Source of the DNA: Arabidopsis thaliana
Lineage: Eukaryota; Streptophyta; Magnoliopsida; Brassicales; Brassicaceae
DNA length: 64,000 nucleotides
Assembly (NCBI RefSeq): GCF_000001735.4
Contig: NC_003076.8
Location: 21,207,835 to 21,271,834 of the forward strand
Direction: 5' to 3'
How positions within the stretch are numbered: position 1 is the first letter of the stretch; every line of letters starts with the position of its first letter. The position numbers and the translations under genes were made by a program. Below, piece after piece: positions 10,222 through 22,518 of the stretch. A model generated the notes under the pieces. It was given only the letters and a program-made list of their open reading frames with translations, was not told where the DNA came from and did no database searches.

Positions 10222-12330
10222 TCAGTATTTATATTATTTTTTTCTGCTCATGATTAATACAAACTGTTTTTCAGTTGATTTTATACTGTCTATAGTTATT
10301 AATTTTAATATGATTGAATGTTACTACAATTCTTAAGAAGAAATTGTAAGTGATATTGAGAACTTTTTCAATCATTGCAATTCGAATACACATTTTGTAG
10401 GGAATTGAAAATTAATTCTAATAGTGTTTTAATTAGCGCTAGAAAATAAATAAATAAAATGTATCAAGGAGAGTGTATATATTGACTTGTAAAATGACAA
10501 GGAGAAGTCAAATGTCCACTTGAATGAGAAATTCTATTTCTATATATCTTTTTAGTTTATGGACCTTTTTTTTTTTTTACATAGCTAAGCTAGAGCTTTA
10601 GACGACTAAATTGATTTTGAGTCTAAAAGATATGATATGTTTTGTAATCAATTGACCATTTAATCATGTCATGTTCTTTAGTTTTGTAAAAAGAGAAGAA
10701 AAACTTGTCAGACAATACTTATACATATACATTCATGTAGGTTAAGAGGGTTGTTTAAAATTATGTAACTATAGTGGTTTGATGCAAAATAAAATCTGGC
10801 CCAAACGGCATAGTGGCCAACAAAACTTTGCCACATGACATGACTCCAGTAGCCCAGAAACTGGGCTGATCCAATCAGAGGTTGTCTTTATAGCCCATCT
10901 TTAGATGAGTTTTACATCTCTTGTCAACAAATGTTACGACCAACAAAGTCTTTTTCTTCAGGCAAATATAAAAAGAAATAACGTGGTTCAGAGATTAATT
11001 ATTTTAGAAAAACGTAAGAGTCAGGACATATATTTGGAAGTTCAACATGAAAAGCCAGCAAAACCCATTTGGGTCACGACATATTGTATATGGAAATGCA
11101 AAATATTCCCTCTCTCAAATGAATACCCTATTTGTATATTCGAAATGTATTGTATACTTCTATTATCAATAAAATCCAAAATTAAGTTTTATACGTAAAT
11201 ATGTGCAGCAAATAGGAGGGAAGTGTTGACTCACCTACCAAGATTAATTACACAAATATCCTAACAAACAAACTATAATATTGATTATATTTAAAGAAAT
11301 TTTGTGCATAGGGTTTTTAAATATACACATTGCCAACTTTGGTATACGGGATATCCAATTTGTCCGATCGCTTTTCAAAGATTGGATGATTCTTTGCATT
11401 CTTTAATTCAATTGTGTTCATTTTCTTTCATAATCATTGATACGGGACAGACAAAGATTGTTTTGTCAACGTTAAGTTTTGCCCTCTAGACCACTTTTAC
11501 TCATTTATATGATTTGGTCAAATTACATCATTTACACTTTTACATACACAACATCTTGATATTTTTACTTTAATATATATTCGGAACCAAACTACTTAAG
11601 TCAATTTTTGACATCAATCTGTTTGACATTGATAGTGTCTTTGAGTGAGTTTTTGTATAAAGAGATGGAGACAAAGTGATACCAACTTGGTTAAATCATA
11701 GATAATACTGTGATTAATCCTAACATCTTATCATCGTAATGAAGATTTCCCTGTGATCGCAAGTTTGTCAATATCTATATTTTATTAGGCGTTAGTCTTT
11801 CTTCATAGACTTAGAAAAAGAAGAGAACGTAAACAAAAGATATCTGAAAGCAAAACAAGCAAAGATTCCTTCTTCTCTTTTTGTCTTTAATTATTTAAAC
11901 CAAGTGACTTGGGTTTACAACTAATTTTTGCTTACATATTCTACCATACTTTTATTATATAGCCTATCTAATATACTTAATTACACATATGCACAAAATA
12001 CAAAATACACATACATACACGTGTATACATGAAATTTCATTTGAGTCCGCATACGTATAAAATTATGTGTCTTTTATTATAGGACGCAGCCCCATTTGGC
12101 TATTTCCTAAAAGTCTCAAGACCATGGCTTTTATGATTTAAAACGTAATTTTTGTGTTTGCGTTTAATATAATGGTTTCTCTATGACTCTATCTATGCAT
12201 AATTATCTATATATGCTCATAATACTTCTCTCTGTCTGTCTTTGTCCCTCTCTCTATCTCTCTAATTCATCATTTACACAAGTTTCTCTTAATTAAGACG
12301 ACTTGAGAGAGAAAGAAAGATACGTGGAAG
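10222..12330. other. Intergenic RUP1 to MYB19
   Basis: About 2.1 kb of AT-rich DNA with no supported gene; the short open frames have no recognisable content. A small perfect inverted repeat (agcccag / ctgggct) lies at 10851-10867. The last few hundred bases, with CT-rich tctctctgtctgtc runs near 12228-12260, are probably the MYB19 promoter and 5' UTR. Confidence 0.5.
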
Positions 12331-13389
12331 ATGACCAAATCTGGAGAGAGACCAAAACAGAGACAGAGGAAAGGGTTATGGTCACCTGAAGAAGACCAGA
12401 AGCTCAAGAGTTTCATCCTCTCTCGTGGCCATGCTTGCTGGACCACTGTTCCCATCCTAGCTGGTTTTTTTTTAATCTCTAAAATCTTATATTAGACTCT
12501 CTTTTTTTCTTAACCCTATATCCTATATTAGACTCTTAATTCTCATCATTGTTGTTAATCTTATCCTTAACTAAGAGTAATTGTTGTGCCAGGATTGCAA
12601 AGGAATGGGAAAAGCTGCAGATTAAGGTGGATTAATTACCTAAGACCAGGACTAAAGAGGGGGTCGTTTAGTGAAGAAGAAGAAGAGACCATCTTGACTT
12701 TACATTCTTCCTTGGGTAACAAGTAAGAAACCCTAATAAAAAATACACCTTCTATTTTTGTTGTCTACAATCCATTCAGGTCTATGTGAAAAACCATTCA
12801 TTAAGTAGATTTTTCATTTGATTTTTATGATTTGGGTCTGATTAGGTGGTCTCGGATTGCAAAATATTTACCGGGAAGAACAGACAACGAGATTAAGAAC
12901 TATTGGCATTCCTATCTGAAGAAGAGATGGCTCAAATCTCAACCACAACTCAAAAGCCAAATATCAGACCTCACAGAATCTCCTTCTTCACTACTTTCTT
13001 GCGGGAAAAGAAATCTGGAAACCGAAACCCTAGATCACGTGATCTCCTTCCAGAAATTTTCAGAGAATCCAACTTCATCACCATCCAAAGAAAGCAACAA
13101 CAACATGATCATGAACAACAGTAATAACTTGCCTAAACTGTTCTTCTCTGAGTGGATCAGTTCTTCAAATCCACACATCGATTACTCCTCTGCTTTTACA
13201 GATTCCAAGCACATTAATGAAACTCAAGATCAAATCAATGAAGAGGAAGTGATGATGATCAATAACAACAACTACTCTTCACTTGAGGATGTCATGCTCC
13301 GTACAGATTTTTTGCAGCCTGATCATGAATATGCAAATTATTATTCTTCTGGAGATTTCTTCATCAACAGTGACCAAAATTATGTCTAA
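12331..13389 (+). CDS. MYB19: MYB19, R2R3-MYB transcription factor
   Basis: Nuclear DNA-binding factor of the R2R3-MYB class, related to MYB18/LAF1 and MYB45. Three exons, 12331-12463, 12593-12722 and 12846-13389, sit at the canonical R2R3 intron positions and give 268 aa. R2 runs from [17 protein letters not shown] to [14 protein letters not shown]3 runs from [20 protein letters not shown] to [19 protein letters not shown], with the expected tryptophans and a hydrophobic residue at the first R3 position. The C-terminal half is Asn/Ser-rich and acidic (runs such as [12 protein letters not shown]), like an activation region. Target genes cannot be read from the sequence. Confidence 0.96.
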
Positions 13390-13783
13390 GAAGAGTGAAT
13401 ATGATCGTAAGAGGAACATAAGCTAGTTACTTGTGTTACAAGTTACAAAAAAAATCTAGATTCTTAAATCAAACATGAACAAAGAAAAAACTTATTATGT
13501 GGAAAGTCCATTTGAATTGGTTTTAATCATTTATTTTTCACGACAATCTGTATATACAGATAGAATAACATTTGTAAATTTTTTTTATATGAAAACAATT
13601 ATTTGTAAGTTCAGTGTTGTTTATAATTGGTTCATGTCTCTTTCTTTGTCTGTCTTCTTGTTCGTCCATAGAGTTTACTATTGTCGTAGACTTACTTAAA
13701 CAACATTTCAAAGTCAGTATTTTAACGAGTAACGATAATTAAATAGCTACTAGGATGTTTCATATATACACTCTTCTTCTTGA
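13390..13783. other. Convergent 3' flanks of MYB19 and the SEC22-like gene
   Basis: AT-rich DNA between two stop codons, probably both 3' UTRs. No gene is seen. Confidence 0.5.
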
Positions 13784-14766
13784 TCATATCATGGTTGAAA
13801 TTAAATAATCATCTGTCATAATCAAGCTTGCTTTGAAAAGAACAAGAATAACGAGAATAATAATCGTCACTGGTGTCCATTTTAACGAAATATCCTGCAA
13901 AATTTGTAATAGAATAAAGTAAAAGTTAATTAACCATAACCGAAGCCACAAATTCTCAATACATTGAATTCAAAGTGAAGCTTTAGTCCTATTTTGATGA
14001 ACCATATGTTTGATTTTTTTTTCAATATACCTGAAGACATCGTGAGCTCCAAATGGTTGAAACAATCATTGGAGGATCTGAGGACGCCTTTTCTAATGTT
14101 TCTTGCAAAACAAAAATGTTACAAATTCAAGTCTTAAAAAAAAAAAGGGGGATAAAAGAAGTTCGCTAATTTCAAGAACAAGTACCTAAAATTTGTTGTC
14201 TTTGTATTATATCATTCAAATGCTCAGTAACTACATCGAGTTCTTGTTTCCGCAATGCATTCAGCTTCGATAGATTAGCTTGTGTTCTCGTGTCTATATA
14301 TTGTTTTCTTATTCTCCCTATGATCTTACCAAACCTAATGAAGCTATAGGGCTTTGAGATTTTCTGGATCAGTGCTTTCTCGTCCAGCTTATCAAGCTCC
14401 TTGTTCAGATTCTGCAAGTAATTAAACAATAGCTTTCTTGGATATGAAGAATCAGATAGCGCGATGTAACATATCTTCTTCTCCACCAGGAAGCTTCAAA
14501 AATGAAAGATTAATAAACGAGTAAATTGATTATTAAAAAGAAAAAATGGAGAAAATTAATGCGAAAGGATACTGGAAAGAATGATGATCGAGCAAGATGG
14601 TCATCTTTGGATGTAATAATGAGTCTTTGGAGACTTGTTTAAGAAGAAATTCTGCTTGTTGCTTGTACAGCAAGAAACTAGTATTGTCCTCTTGGTTGAC
14701 ATAGGTTTGATCTTGTGCAAGAGGCAATCCATCTTCAACCCTACCAACTATTGTTAGTTTCACCAT
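13784..14766 (-). CDS. SEC22-like longin/SNARE-like protein
   Basis: Related to the R-SNARE SEC22 of ER-Golgi traffic; probably AT5G52270. Traced exons are 14573-14766, 14186-14493, 14031-14101 and 13784-13894, totalling 227 aa. A longin domain fills residues 1 to about 125 (MVKLTIVGRVEDGLPLA, HHSFHFLVEKKICYIALSD, YPRKLLFNYL, KPYSFIRFG), followed by DTRTQANLSKLN. The first half of the SNARE helix is present with the central Arg (NDIIQRQQIL). The second half is replaced by non-heptad sequence with a Pro-Pro. The C-terminus has a tail anchor, LKWTPVTIIILVILVLF, which lines up with the KWAPV anchor start in SEC22. The gene is certain; exon 3 is the least certain part. Confidence 0.75.
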
Positions 14767-15285
14767 TATCGTTTCTTGAACTATTCAGAAAATTGATGTC
14801 TTATATAAACAAGAAGAGGTTGAGAAGGATTGAGGATGAAGATATTCTATTTGGGTATGCAAAGAAACATAGCGTGGTGGTGGAAAGTTAATGAATGAAA
14901 AACTTTGGGGGCGAAAAAATTGAAATGAAGAAGTAAAGATTTGGGATATCTTGTTCATAAAGACAACTTTAAGGAAAGGAGAAAGCATATTAGTTTTCCA
15001 TGTGTAATTGATATTTTCATTCTGTAAAGTGCAAATGTTTAATCCAAATTTTGGTTTGTTCTTCATTTCGAATTGAATCGGTTTTACGGATCAAAATAAT
15101 AAATCATCAAAACTATATTTTCTTGGAGTTATTTTGGGACAAATTGTATTGCATCAAATCGAATTACAAGGAAAAATAATTAGTGAAATAAATCAAACTT
15201 TCAACACCATTATTAGCAAACTTAGTTATCACGGATGGAAATGCGATTAAAAAGTGGGAAAATTAGGGAAGTATAGAGACTTTAA
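14767..15285. other. Upstream flank of the SEC22-like gene
   Basis: Probable promoter and 5' UTR of the minus-strand SEC22-like gene. A 93-codon open frame on the minus strand (14785-15066) shows no family signature and no hydrophobic or cysteine pattern of note. I do not call it a gene. Confidence 0.4.
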
Positions 15286-16006
15286 TTAAATGGAAGAAGA
15301 TTGAAGAAGTAATATAGCTGAGTAGCTATCGTTATCTTCATCGGAAGAAGGAGGAGACTCGAAGGAAACAATTAATATCAACAAAGTAGCAAAGATCATT
15401 GTGATCACAGCCATAGAATTGACTAGAAACGCTTCTAATCCATGCTTGTCAACGCCCTGAATTTTCCATGGAAGTAAGCTTTTTCAACAAACCCTAAGAC
15501 CGAGTTTCCAACAGCAACAACAAAAATATAGAGGCCAATAGAGACGTGCACTGGACGCAAGAGTCTTTGGTCGGCTGGTGATGCTTTGAAGAAAATTACA
15601 AAGCCATTTTTCAGCTGCAAAGTTGAAAAAATAACCTTTCAAATTTCAATCAACCACTTTCATTCCACTTAGAATGATTCAACTAATAGAAACATTCAAA
15701 ATATTATTTCTTGTAAGGCTAATCTGGCTACGGTCATAAGGAATATACCTGGCTGATATAAAGACAAAAGACCACAACACCAATCCAAGAATGGAGGCTA
15801 TAGAAATTTGGGATGTTTAACTCGTTGTGGTACTTGACGGCAAAAATGATTCCCAAAATTCTGAGTATAAGAGCAATTACGTGAAGACCAAAGTGGATCT
15901 TTTTCTTCGTTTCTCTCTCAAATGGAAGCGATTTGTGACTTATTATTGCTGCTTTTTTATTTCCAACAAAATTGAAATTGATCAAAACGCAAACGCAATC
16001 TAAGCT
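15286..16006 (-). pseudogene. Truncated, frameshifted cytochrome b561 copy
   Basis: Minus-strand remains of a trans-membrane ascorbate ferrireductase (cytochrome b561), closest in my recollection to the CYB561 family member ACYB-2. Upstream part (about 15749-15990): NKKAAIISHKSLPFE, KKIHFGLHVIAL, then NFYSLHSWIGVVVF, ending at a CAG|GTATAT donor. Downstream part (from 15617): LRPVHVSIGLYIFVVAVGNS, then LGFVEK. The frame then breaks near 15460 and the typical tail resumes in another frame (GVDKHGLEAFLVNSMAVITM, then SDEDNDSYSAI) to a stop at 15286. The first helix and the first haem-ligand His region are missing, while three of the four conserved His positions survive. Confidence 0.75.
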
Positions 16007-19000
16007 GCATGAAGTGAAAATATATATATCATCTGTTTCAGTTCTCTTTTTGTTTTGTTAAGTAGCAAAGCAGTTAAGCAGGCATCTAACTCTGCGTCAC
16101 GTAGTTGTGCCAACTAGTCAACGACCGTAGAGTTGACGAATCATGCCACTTAATGTGTTACAGGCTCAAATATCCAACCTATATGAGCCCAGCCCACTTA
16201 TTTATAACAAAGACCTTAGGCCAAGAGTCCGTCCAAATAACAAAAACGACAAACAAAAATAGGCGTCAAGTAAATTAAGAATCTTTCAACATTATTGAGA
16301 GCCTCATTTTTTATTTATATTTTTTATATTATTAAGAAGCACTACATAATTGAAAAAACGAAAATCTTTTAACTAATTTTTGCTTTTCTAAAATAGGACA
16401 AATGGATTTTTAAGTTACATATTTTCTAAATCTACTATTTAGCTTCGAGTATGGTGTAATCGACAAACGTTTATTTATCCAACAATTACCATTTGTTGAA
16501 ATAATTATTTTATTTTGAACACAAAAACAAAAACAAAGTCAAAATTAGAGATGATATATTCTTTTTTTAATTAAATTTCTCTGATATGATATTTTAAAGT
16601 TTTCAATTACTAATACAACCATCTTTTACGATATAATACTCGAAATTAAACACAAAAATCAAATATTCTATATTAGACAAACTATTTAGATTGCACTTAG
16701 AAACACAATTATGTAAATAGCACTTGGCAGATTTACTCACATTTGGCAAGCAGAATACCAGTCAGGTTAGAACCGCATGCTTCAAAAAATTTGACATCAA
16801 AATAATCATCAATGTTTTCAACTTCTGCAACTAAAATGTATTTGAAGTTTTAAACACCTTCTTCTGTAGTCTCAGTTAAAGATCCAACTCCATTGTTAAA
16901 CACTAAGTTTTAAACGGTTAAAAGAATATTAGAAGTGAAATTTTTTTAGAAACTATGTTATGATATATTCATGTGGAAGAGAGAGAGCACATATTTATAT
17001 TGGTCAAGAATTTGTATTTGGTTATTTAATGAGAGATTTCATAAGTTGATTTTGGAAGCCTTCAATGTCAAGGCCTCTTAGAGTGGATCCATAGGTATTT
17101 TGATAAGAATCATCGGCACATGTTATGTCAGTATAGATGTGAGTACAGAGCACTATGAGAGAACTAATATTTTCAAATACTTGTTCATCCGAATACTTTA
17201 TACCTAAATTATTCCAAATTATTCGAAAATACTTTAAAAAATCTAAATTTATTTGAATAAAAAAGATAAGTAAAAATTTATCATATAATATTTGGGTTGG
17301 TTACTTTGTACCGAAATCACTACATTAATCATCTAACTATAAGTTAGAGGGGTATAAAATTTATTAGATGGGCTTCAAATATATTTTAACATTCGTTCCG
17401 TTCTCGTGTAATATCCGATCTAAACCGATATCCGAAATACTTAAAAAAGATTCAGACAAATGGGTAAAATATTATTTTAACCTACTATAATAATCTTGTC
17501 TAATCGGTAAATGTTATTTATTCAACAATCGCCATTACTATAATCAATTACTTATGATAGTAATGACGATTAAAAACTACTATATACTTATTATAGTAAA
17601 GTCATTATTCATTTGGATCAATCAACAAAATAATATGGATGATTAGAAAATAATTAGGATTATTTGGGATTTTTTCTTTTGAGGAGTAAATTTGACTATT
17701 TGAGTAACTTTCTCTTAAAACATTAAACAAATCTTACATTAATATACCAGCTTAACAAAATTATCAGAACGCCTAGCAACTTAGTGGCCCAAGAAAAATA
17801 TGTCTTTTAGTGAACCAGATTTCTTCATAGATAAAAAGTTTAGTCATAATCCCCAAAAATTTATGACCAAATTATGGAGAGAGTAGCTGAGTAGGGGATA
17901 TAGAAAACTTGTTAGACAAAAAATTAAGAGATGAGATGTCTAAATAACATTTAAAATAAAAATAAAAATTTAGGAGACAAAGAAGATGAGTGCATTTAAG
18001 AGAGGGACAGCACATGTTTTCATGTGCTTCCAATACTTACGCCATTTTTTTATCCGTATGATTCAGCTTCTAATCATTTTATAATCAGCTATAAACAATT
18101 TTAATACTTTGTCATTATTAGAAAATCAAAATCATTAATTCTGATGAGTTGGTTTGGTTTAAAGTATTTCAGGAAAATAGTTTAAGATTGCGAAAAAAAT
18201 GAAGAGAAATGTTGAAATTATCAAACCAATAATATCTACTGATACTAGAAAATAGTGTATATAAAATTCTGAAATAAATGTGTTATCATTAATATAACAC
18301 ACGCAACATACATATATTCTATGGTGTGTACAGCTGTATGTACATAAACATAATGCATGATGGATCATGACGACTATGTGGCATGCAGATAAAGGCATTT
18401 CTGGTTTTTCTTGGGTCCACCAATACTATCAATAATGGTGTTATGTGCGATGTGTTTCATTCAAGTACAATAAAAACAAAATATAACTTATTCCCTTCAA
18501 ATTTAATTTCACAACTAGAAGGTAGAAGCCACTAAACCTCTTCACACTCACTCATGTAACTATTAATTTAAATTAATTTGAATAAACCCTACAAAAAAGA
18601 AAAAGCGTAACCTACTACTCTTTAACCTGACAAAAAATGGAAGCTAATTTTCCATACAAAGTTCACTTTATATTATACAAGTTTAATTACATACAATCTT
18701 AGACTTTTTTGTAAGTCACACCAAGCAATAAAAAGGGAGGTTGGGGTGTCTATTAAATTTAAGGACCCATAAAATCAACCACATTTATATGCCTTACTGC
18801 AATAAAAAGAAAAGCACTTTTCAATTCAATTAATAAACTATTAAAAGTTAATTTCCTACTCAATCAAACCCATTAAAGCAGTAAGAAAAAAAAGGGTTTA
18901 GATGGAATCTACTAATAACTCACTGATTAAGTTTTAATATTAAAAAAGTTGTACGAATCAACCTTTATATTGTACAAGGAAAGTGATCATCGCAGACTGT

Positions 19001-19124
19001 AAATCAGGTTTTGTTGTTTTGTTTTAGTTTCCTCCTACATTCTTTGGAAGAAACTAATACAAATCAGAGAATTTGAGAATCCAAATTTTGGGTTGAAGAA
19101 GTTTTTGTTTCTGTAGAGAAAACA
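16007..19124. other. Gene-free AT-rich intergenic stretch
   Basis: About 3.1 kb with no supported gene. The part at 17150-17480 has low-complexity text with repeated ccgaaatac/ccgatat elements like those of decayed transposons in this genome, but no terminal repeats could be fixed. A short hairpin lies at 17529-17568. The last 150 bases are the leader of the next gene. Confidence 0.5.
17529..17568. repeat. Short inverted repeat (hairpin)
   Basis: cgccattactat and atagtaatgacg are separated by about 16 bases and pair at 11 of 12 positions. Function is unknown; it may be a transposon remnant. Confidence 0.5.
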
Positions 19125-22100
19125 ATGTTTAAGTCATGGAGGAACGACAAGAACAAGATCAAGGCTGTGTTCAAACTTCAGTTTCAGGCAACTCAGGTTT
19201 TGTGTTTTGTCTCTTTAAATCTCAAAACCCAATTATATTTCTCTGTTAAATTCAGACAATGTGTTTACTATATATTCTAGATCTGTTAACTCTTAAGTTT
19301 CAAGATTTGTTATGAATGTGAATGTGAAAATCTGGGGATGATCTCAGGTGCCGAAGCTGAAGAAGACTGCTTTGATGATCTCATTGGTACCTGATGATGT
19401 TGGGAAGCCAACATTTAAGCTTGAGAAATCTGAGGTTAAAGAAGGGATCTGTTCATGGGAGAATCCAATTTATGTGTCAGTGAAGCTAATCAAAGAACCA
19501 AAAACTGGGATTGTTCGTGAGAAGATTTACCATTTCGTTGTTGCAACAGTGAGTCAAAACAAACAATCTCTGTGAATATGTCTTTTGAGTCATTCTGGAA
19601 AAAGAAAGGCTCAATTTTTTCCAAAATCTGTTTCAGGGTTCTTCGAAATCGGGTTTTCTAGGAGAAGCTTCCATTGATTTTGCAGATTTTCTGACAGAAG
19701 CAGATCCATTAACTGTCTCCTTACCTCTCAAATTTGCCAACTCTGGTGCTGTCTTAAATGTAATCTCTTTTCTTCTCCTTTTTGAAACCTGAGTTAGAAA
19801 TTGCATCAAATATGTAAGAAATGTATGAGATGTTATATAAACTGTTTGGTTGTTGGTGCAGGTGACAATCCATAAGATACAAGGAGCGAGTGATTTAAAG
19901 TAAGAGTAGTTTTTTTTTCTGTGGTTGTTGTCTCCTGTTTTCTTTGTAAGAGATTTTTGACATCAAATTTTGTAGATTTATTGAGGAAAATAAAGATCAA
20001 ACACTTAGCAAAGAAGACAGCTTCAAAAGTCTACAAAGCAATGATGACTTAGAAGGATATAACCAAGATGTAAGGTTCCTTGTTCAGAGAGTTAAATAAA
20101 CTGTGTTGTCTATTGAGAAAGATCGTGATAGTTATCGATCTTTTGGTATGTAGGAAAGGAGCTTAGATGTGAACACGGCTAAGAATGCTGGCCTAGGAGG
20201 TTCCTTTGATTCCATTGGTGAATCTGGATGGATAGATGATGGGAATGCACGGTTACCTCAACGACATAACTCAGTTCCTGCAACAAGAAACGGGCATCGA
20301 AGATCAAACACAGACTGGTCAGCTAGTTCGACATCAGATGAAAGTTACATTGAGTCAAGAAATAGTCCTGAGAACAGTTTCCAAAGAGGTTTCTCTAGTG
20401 TTACTGAATCGAGTGACCCTATTGAAAGGCTCAAGATGGAATTGGAAGCTTTGAGGAGGCAATCGGAGTTATCTGAGTTAGAAAAACAGTCTTTAAGGAA
20501 ACAAGCCATAAAGGAGAGTAAACGGATACAGGAACTGTCTAAGGAAGTTAGTTGTCTCAAGGGTGAACGTGATGGAGCTATGGAAGAGTGTGAGAAGCTC
20601 AGGTTGCAGAATAGTAGAGATGAGGCTGATGCTGAAAGCAGATTGAGATGCATCAGCGAAGATTCGAGTAATATGATTGAGGAGATTAGAGATGAACTGA
20701 GTTGTGAGAAGGATTTGACGAGTAACCTTAAGTTGCAGTTGCAGAGGACACAAGAGTCAAACTCTAATTTGATTCTTGCTGTGAGGGATCTCAATGAGAT
20801 GTTGGAGCAGAAGAACAATGAGATATCTTCTCTGAATAGCTTATTAGAGGAGGCTAAGAAGCTTGAAGAGCATAAAGGAATGGATTCTGGAAACAATGAG
20901 ATAGATACGCTAAAGCAACAGATCGAAGATTTAGATTGGGAGTTAGACTCTTACAAGAAAAAGAACGAAGAACAAGAGATACTATTAGATGAGCTTACTC
21001 AGGAATATGAGTCCTTGAAAGAGGAAAATTACAAAAACGTTTCCTCAAAATTAGAGCAGCAAGAATGCTCAAATGCAGAAGACGAATACTTGGATTCCAA
21101 GGATATTATAGACGAATTGAAATCTCAGATAGAGATATTGGAAGGCAAACTGAAGCAGCAATCGTTGGAGTATTCTGAGTGCTTGATTACAGTTAATGAA
21201 CTTGAGAGTCAGGTGAAAGAGTTAAAGAAAGAACTGGAGGATCAGGCACAGGCTTATGATGAAGATATCGACACAATGATGCGGGAAAAAACTGAACAAG
21301 AGCAAAGAGCCATCAAAGCAGAGGAGAACCTGAGGAAAACAAGATGGAATAACGCTATAACTGCAGAGCGGCTTCAAGAGAAATGCAAGAGGCTTTCTCT
21401 AGAAATGGAATCGAAGCTGAGCGAGCATGAGAATCTGACGAAAAAAACATTGGCTGAAGCCAACAACCTTCGTCTGCAAAACAAAACTCTTGAGGAAATG
21501 CAAGAGAAAACACATACCGAGATTACACAAGAGAAAGAACAAAGGAAGCACGTGGAAGAGAAGAACAAAGCTTTGTCAATGAAAGTCCAGATGCTTGAAA
21601 GTGAGGTCCTGAAGCTCACAAAGCTGAGAGATGAGTCGAGTGCAGCAGCTACTGAAACCGAGAAGATAATACAAGAGTGGAGGAAAGAAAGAGATGAATT
21701 TGAGAGAAAACTTTCTTTGGCTAAAGAAGTAGCCAAGACAGCGCAGAAAGAGTTAACTCTCACTAAGTCGTCAAATGATGATAAAGAGACAAGGCTCAGG
21801 AATTTGAAGACAGAAGTAGAAGGTCTAAGCCTACAGTACAGTGAATTACAAAACAGCTTCGTTCAAGAAAAAATGGAGAATGATGAACTGAGAAAACAAG
21901 TATCAAACCTGAAAGTCGATATTCGGAGAAAAGAAGAAGAAATGACTAAAATCCTAGATGCAAGGTATGTGGACAATAAACTAACTAAACTGGAATGTTA
22001 TTTGCGTTATGAATATTTGACTTAATTATGATCTAACACGGAAAGTAAACAGGATGGAAGCAAGGTCACAAGAAAACGGACACAAAGAGGAGAATCTATC

Positions 22101-22275
22101 AAAGCTATCAGACGAATTGGCGTATTGTAAGAACAAAAACAGTTCAATGGAGAGAGAGTTGAAAGAAATGGAAGAGAGATATTCAGAGATAAGCCTGAGA
22201 TTTGCAGAGGTAGAAGGAGAAAGACAACAACTTGTGATGGCTGTCAGAAACCTCAAGAACGGTAAGAAGTTCTAG
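19125..22275 (+). CDS. NT-C2 domain, long coiled-coil (myosin heavy chain-like) protein
   Basis: Plant coiled-coil protein with an N-terminal NT-C2 (EEIG1/EHBP1-type) membrane-associated domain, probably AT5G52280. Seven exons (19125-19196, 19348-19548, 19637-19759, 19862-19899, 19976-20069, 20154-21964, 22053-22275) close at 853 aa. The C2-like part spans residues 1 to about 150 (FKLQFQATQ, KGFLGEAS-like SGFLGEASIDFADFL, VTIHKIQGASDL). A Ser-rich linker (RNGHRRSNTDWSASSTSDES) precedes about 600 residues of heptad-rich, Glu/Lys/Leu coiled coil. There is no motor or kinase domain, so the myosin label only reflects coiled-coil similarity. Likely a cytoskeletal or membrane scaffold; the exact role is unknown. 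Confidence 0.93.
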
Positions 22276-22518
22276 TATTTGTATGTCGCTGCGAATACAG
22301 GTGTTGTCAGATCATAGTAGAAATCACTATATAACTTGTACTGTTAATAGAATTCGTTTCTCTCATAAAACATTATTTTAAACTTATCAAGAAATCAATA
22401 TTTTCCACTGAAATAAGTAACGCTTACATAAGATTTTGAGATGCCCACTTCCAAAATCTGATCATATCCACTGATTGGTTTTTGGTTAGTTTCCAATTGC
22501 TACGCCGTGTTTGTTTCT

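Noticed and set aside
10905..11198. 97-codon plus frame
   Set aside because: Random-looking, AT-rich composition, no splice context and no recognisable domain.
14785..15066. 93-codon minus frame upstream of the SEC22-like gene
   Set aside because: Lies in the probable leader/promoter and shows no family pattern.
20345..20896. Minus frames rich in Ser and Leu inside the coiled-coil gene
   Set aside because: Antisense shadows of Glu/Lys-rich coiled coil.
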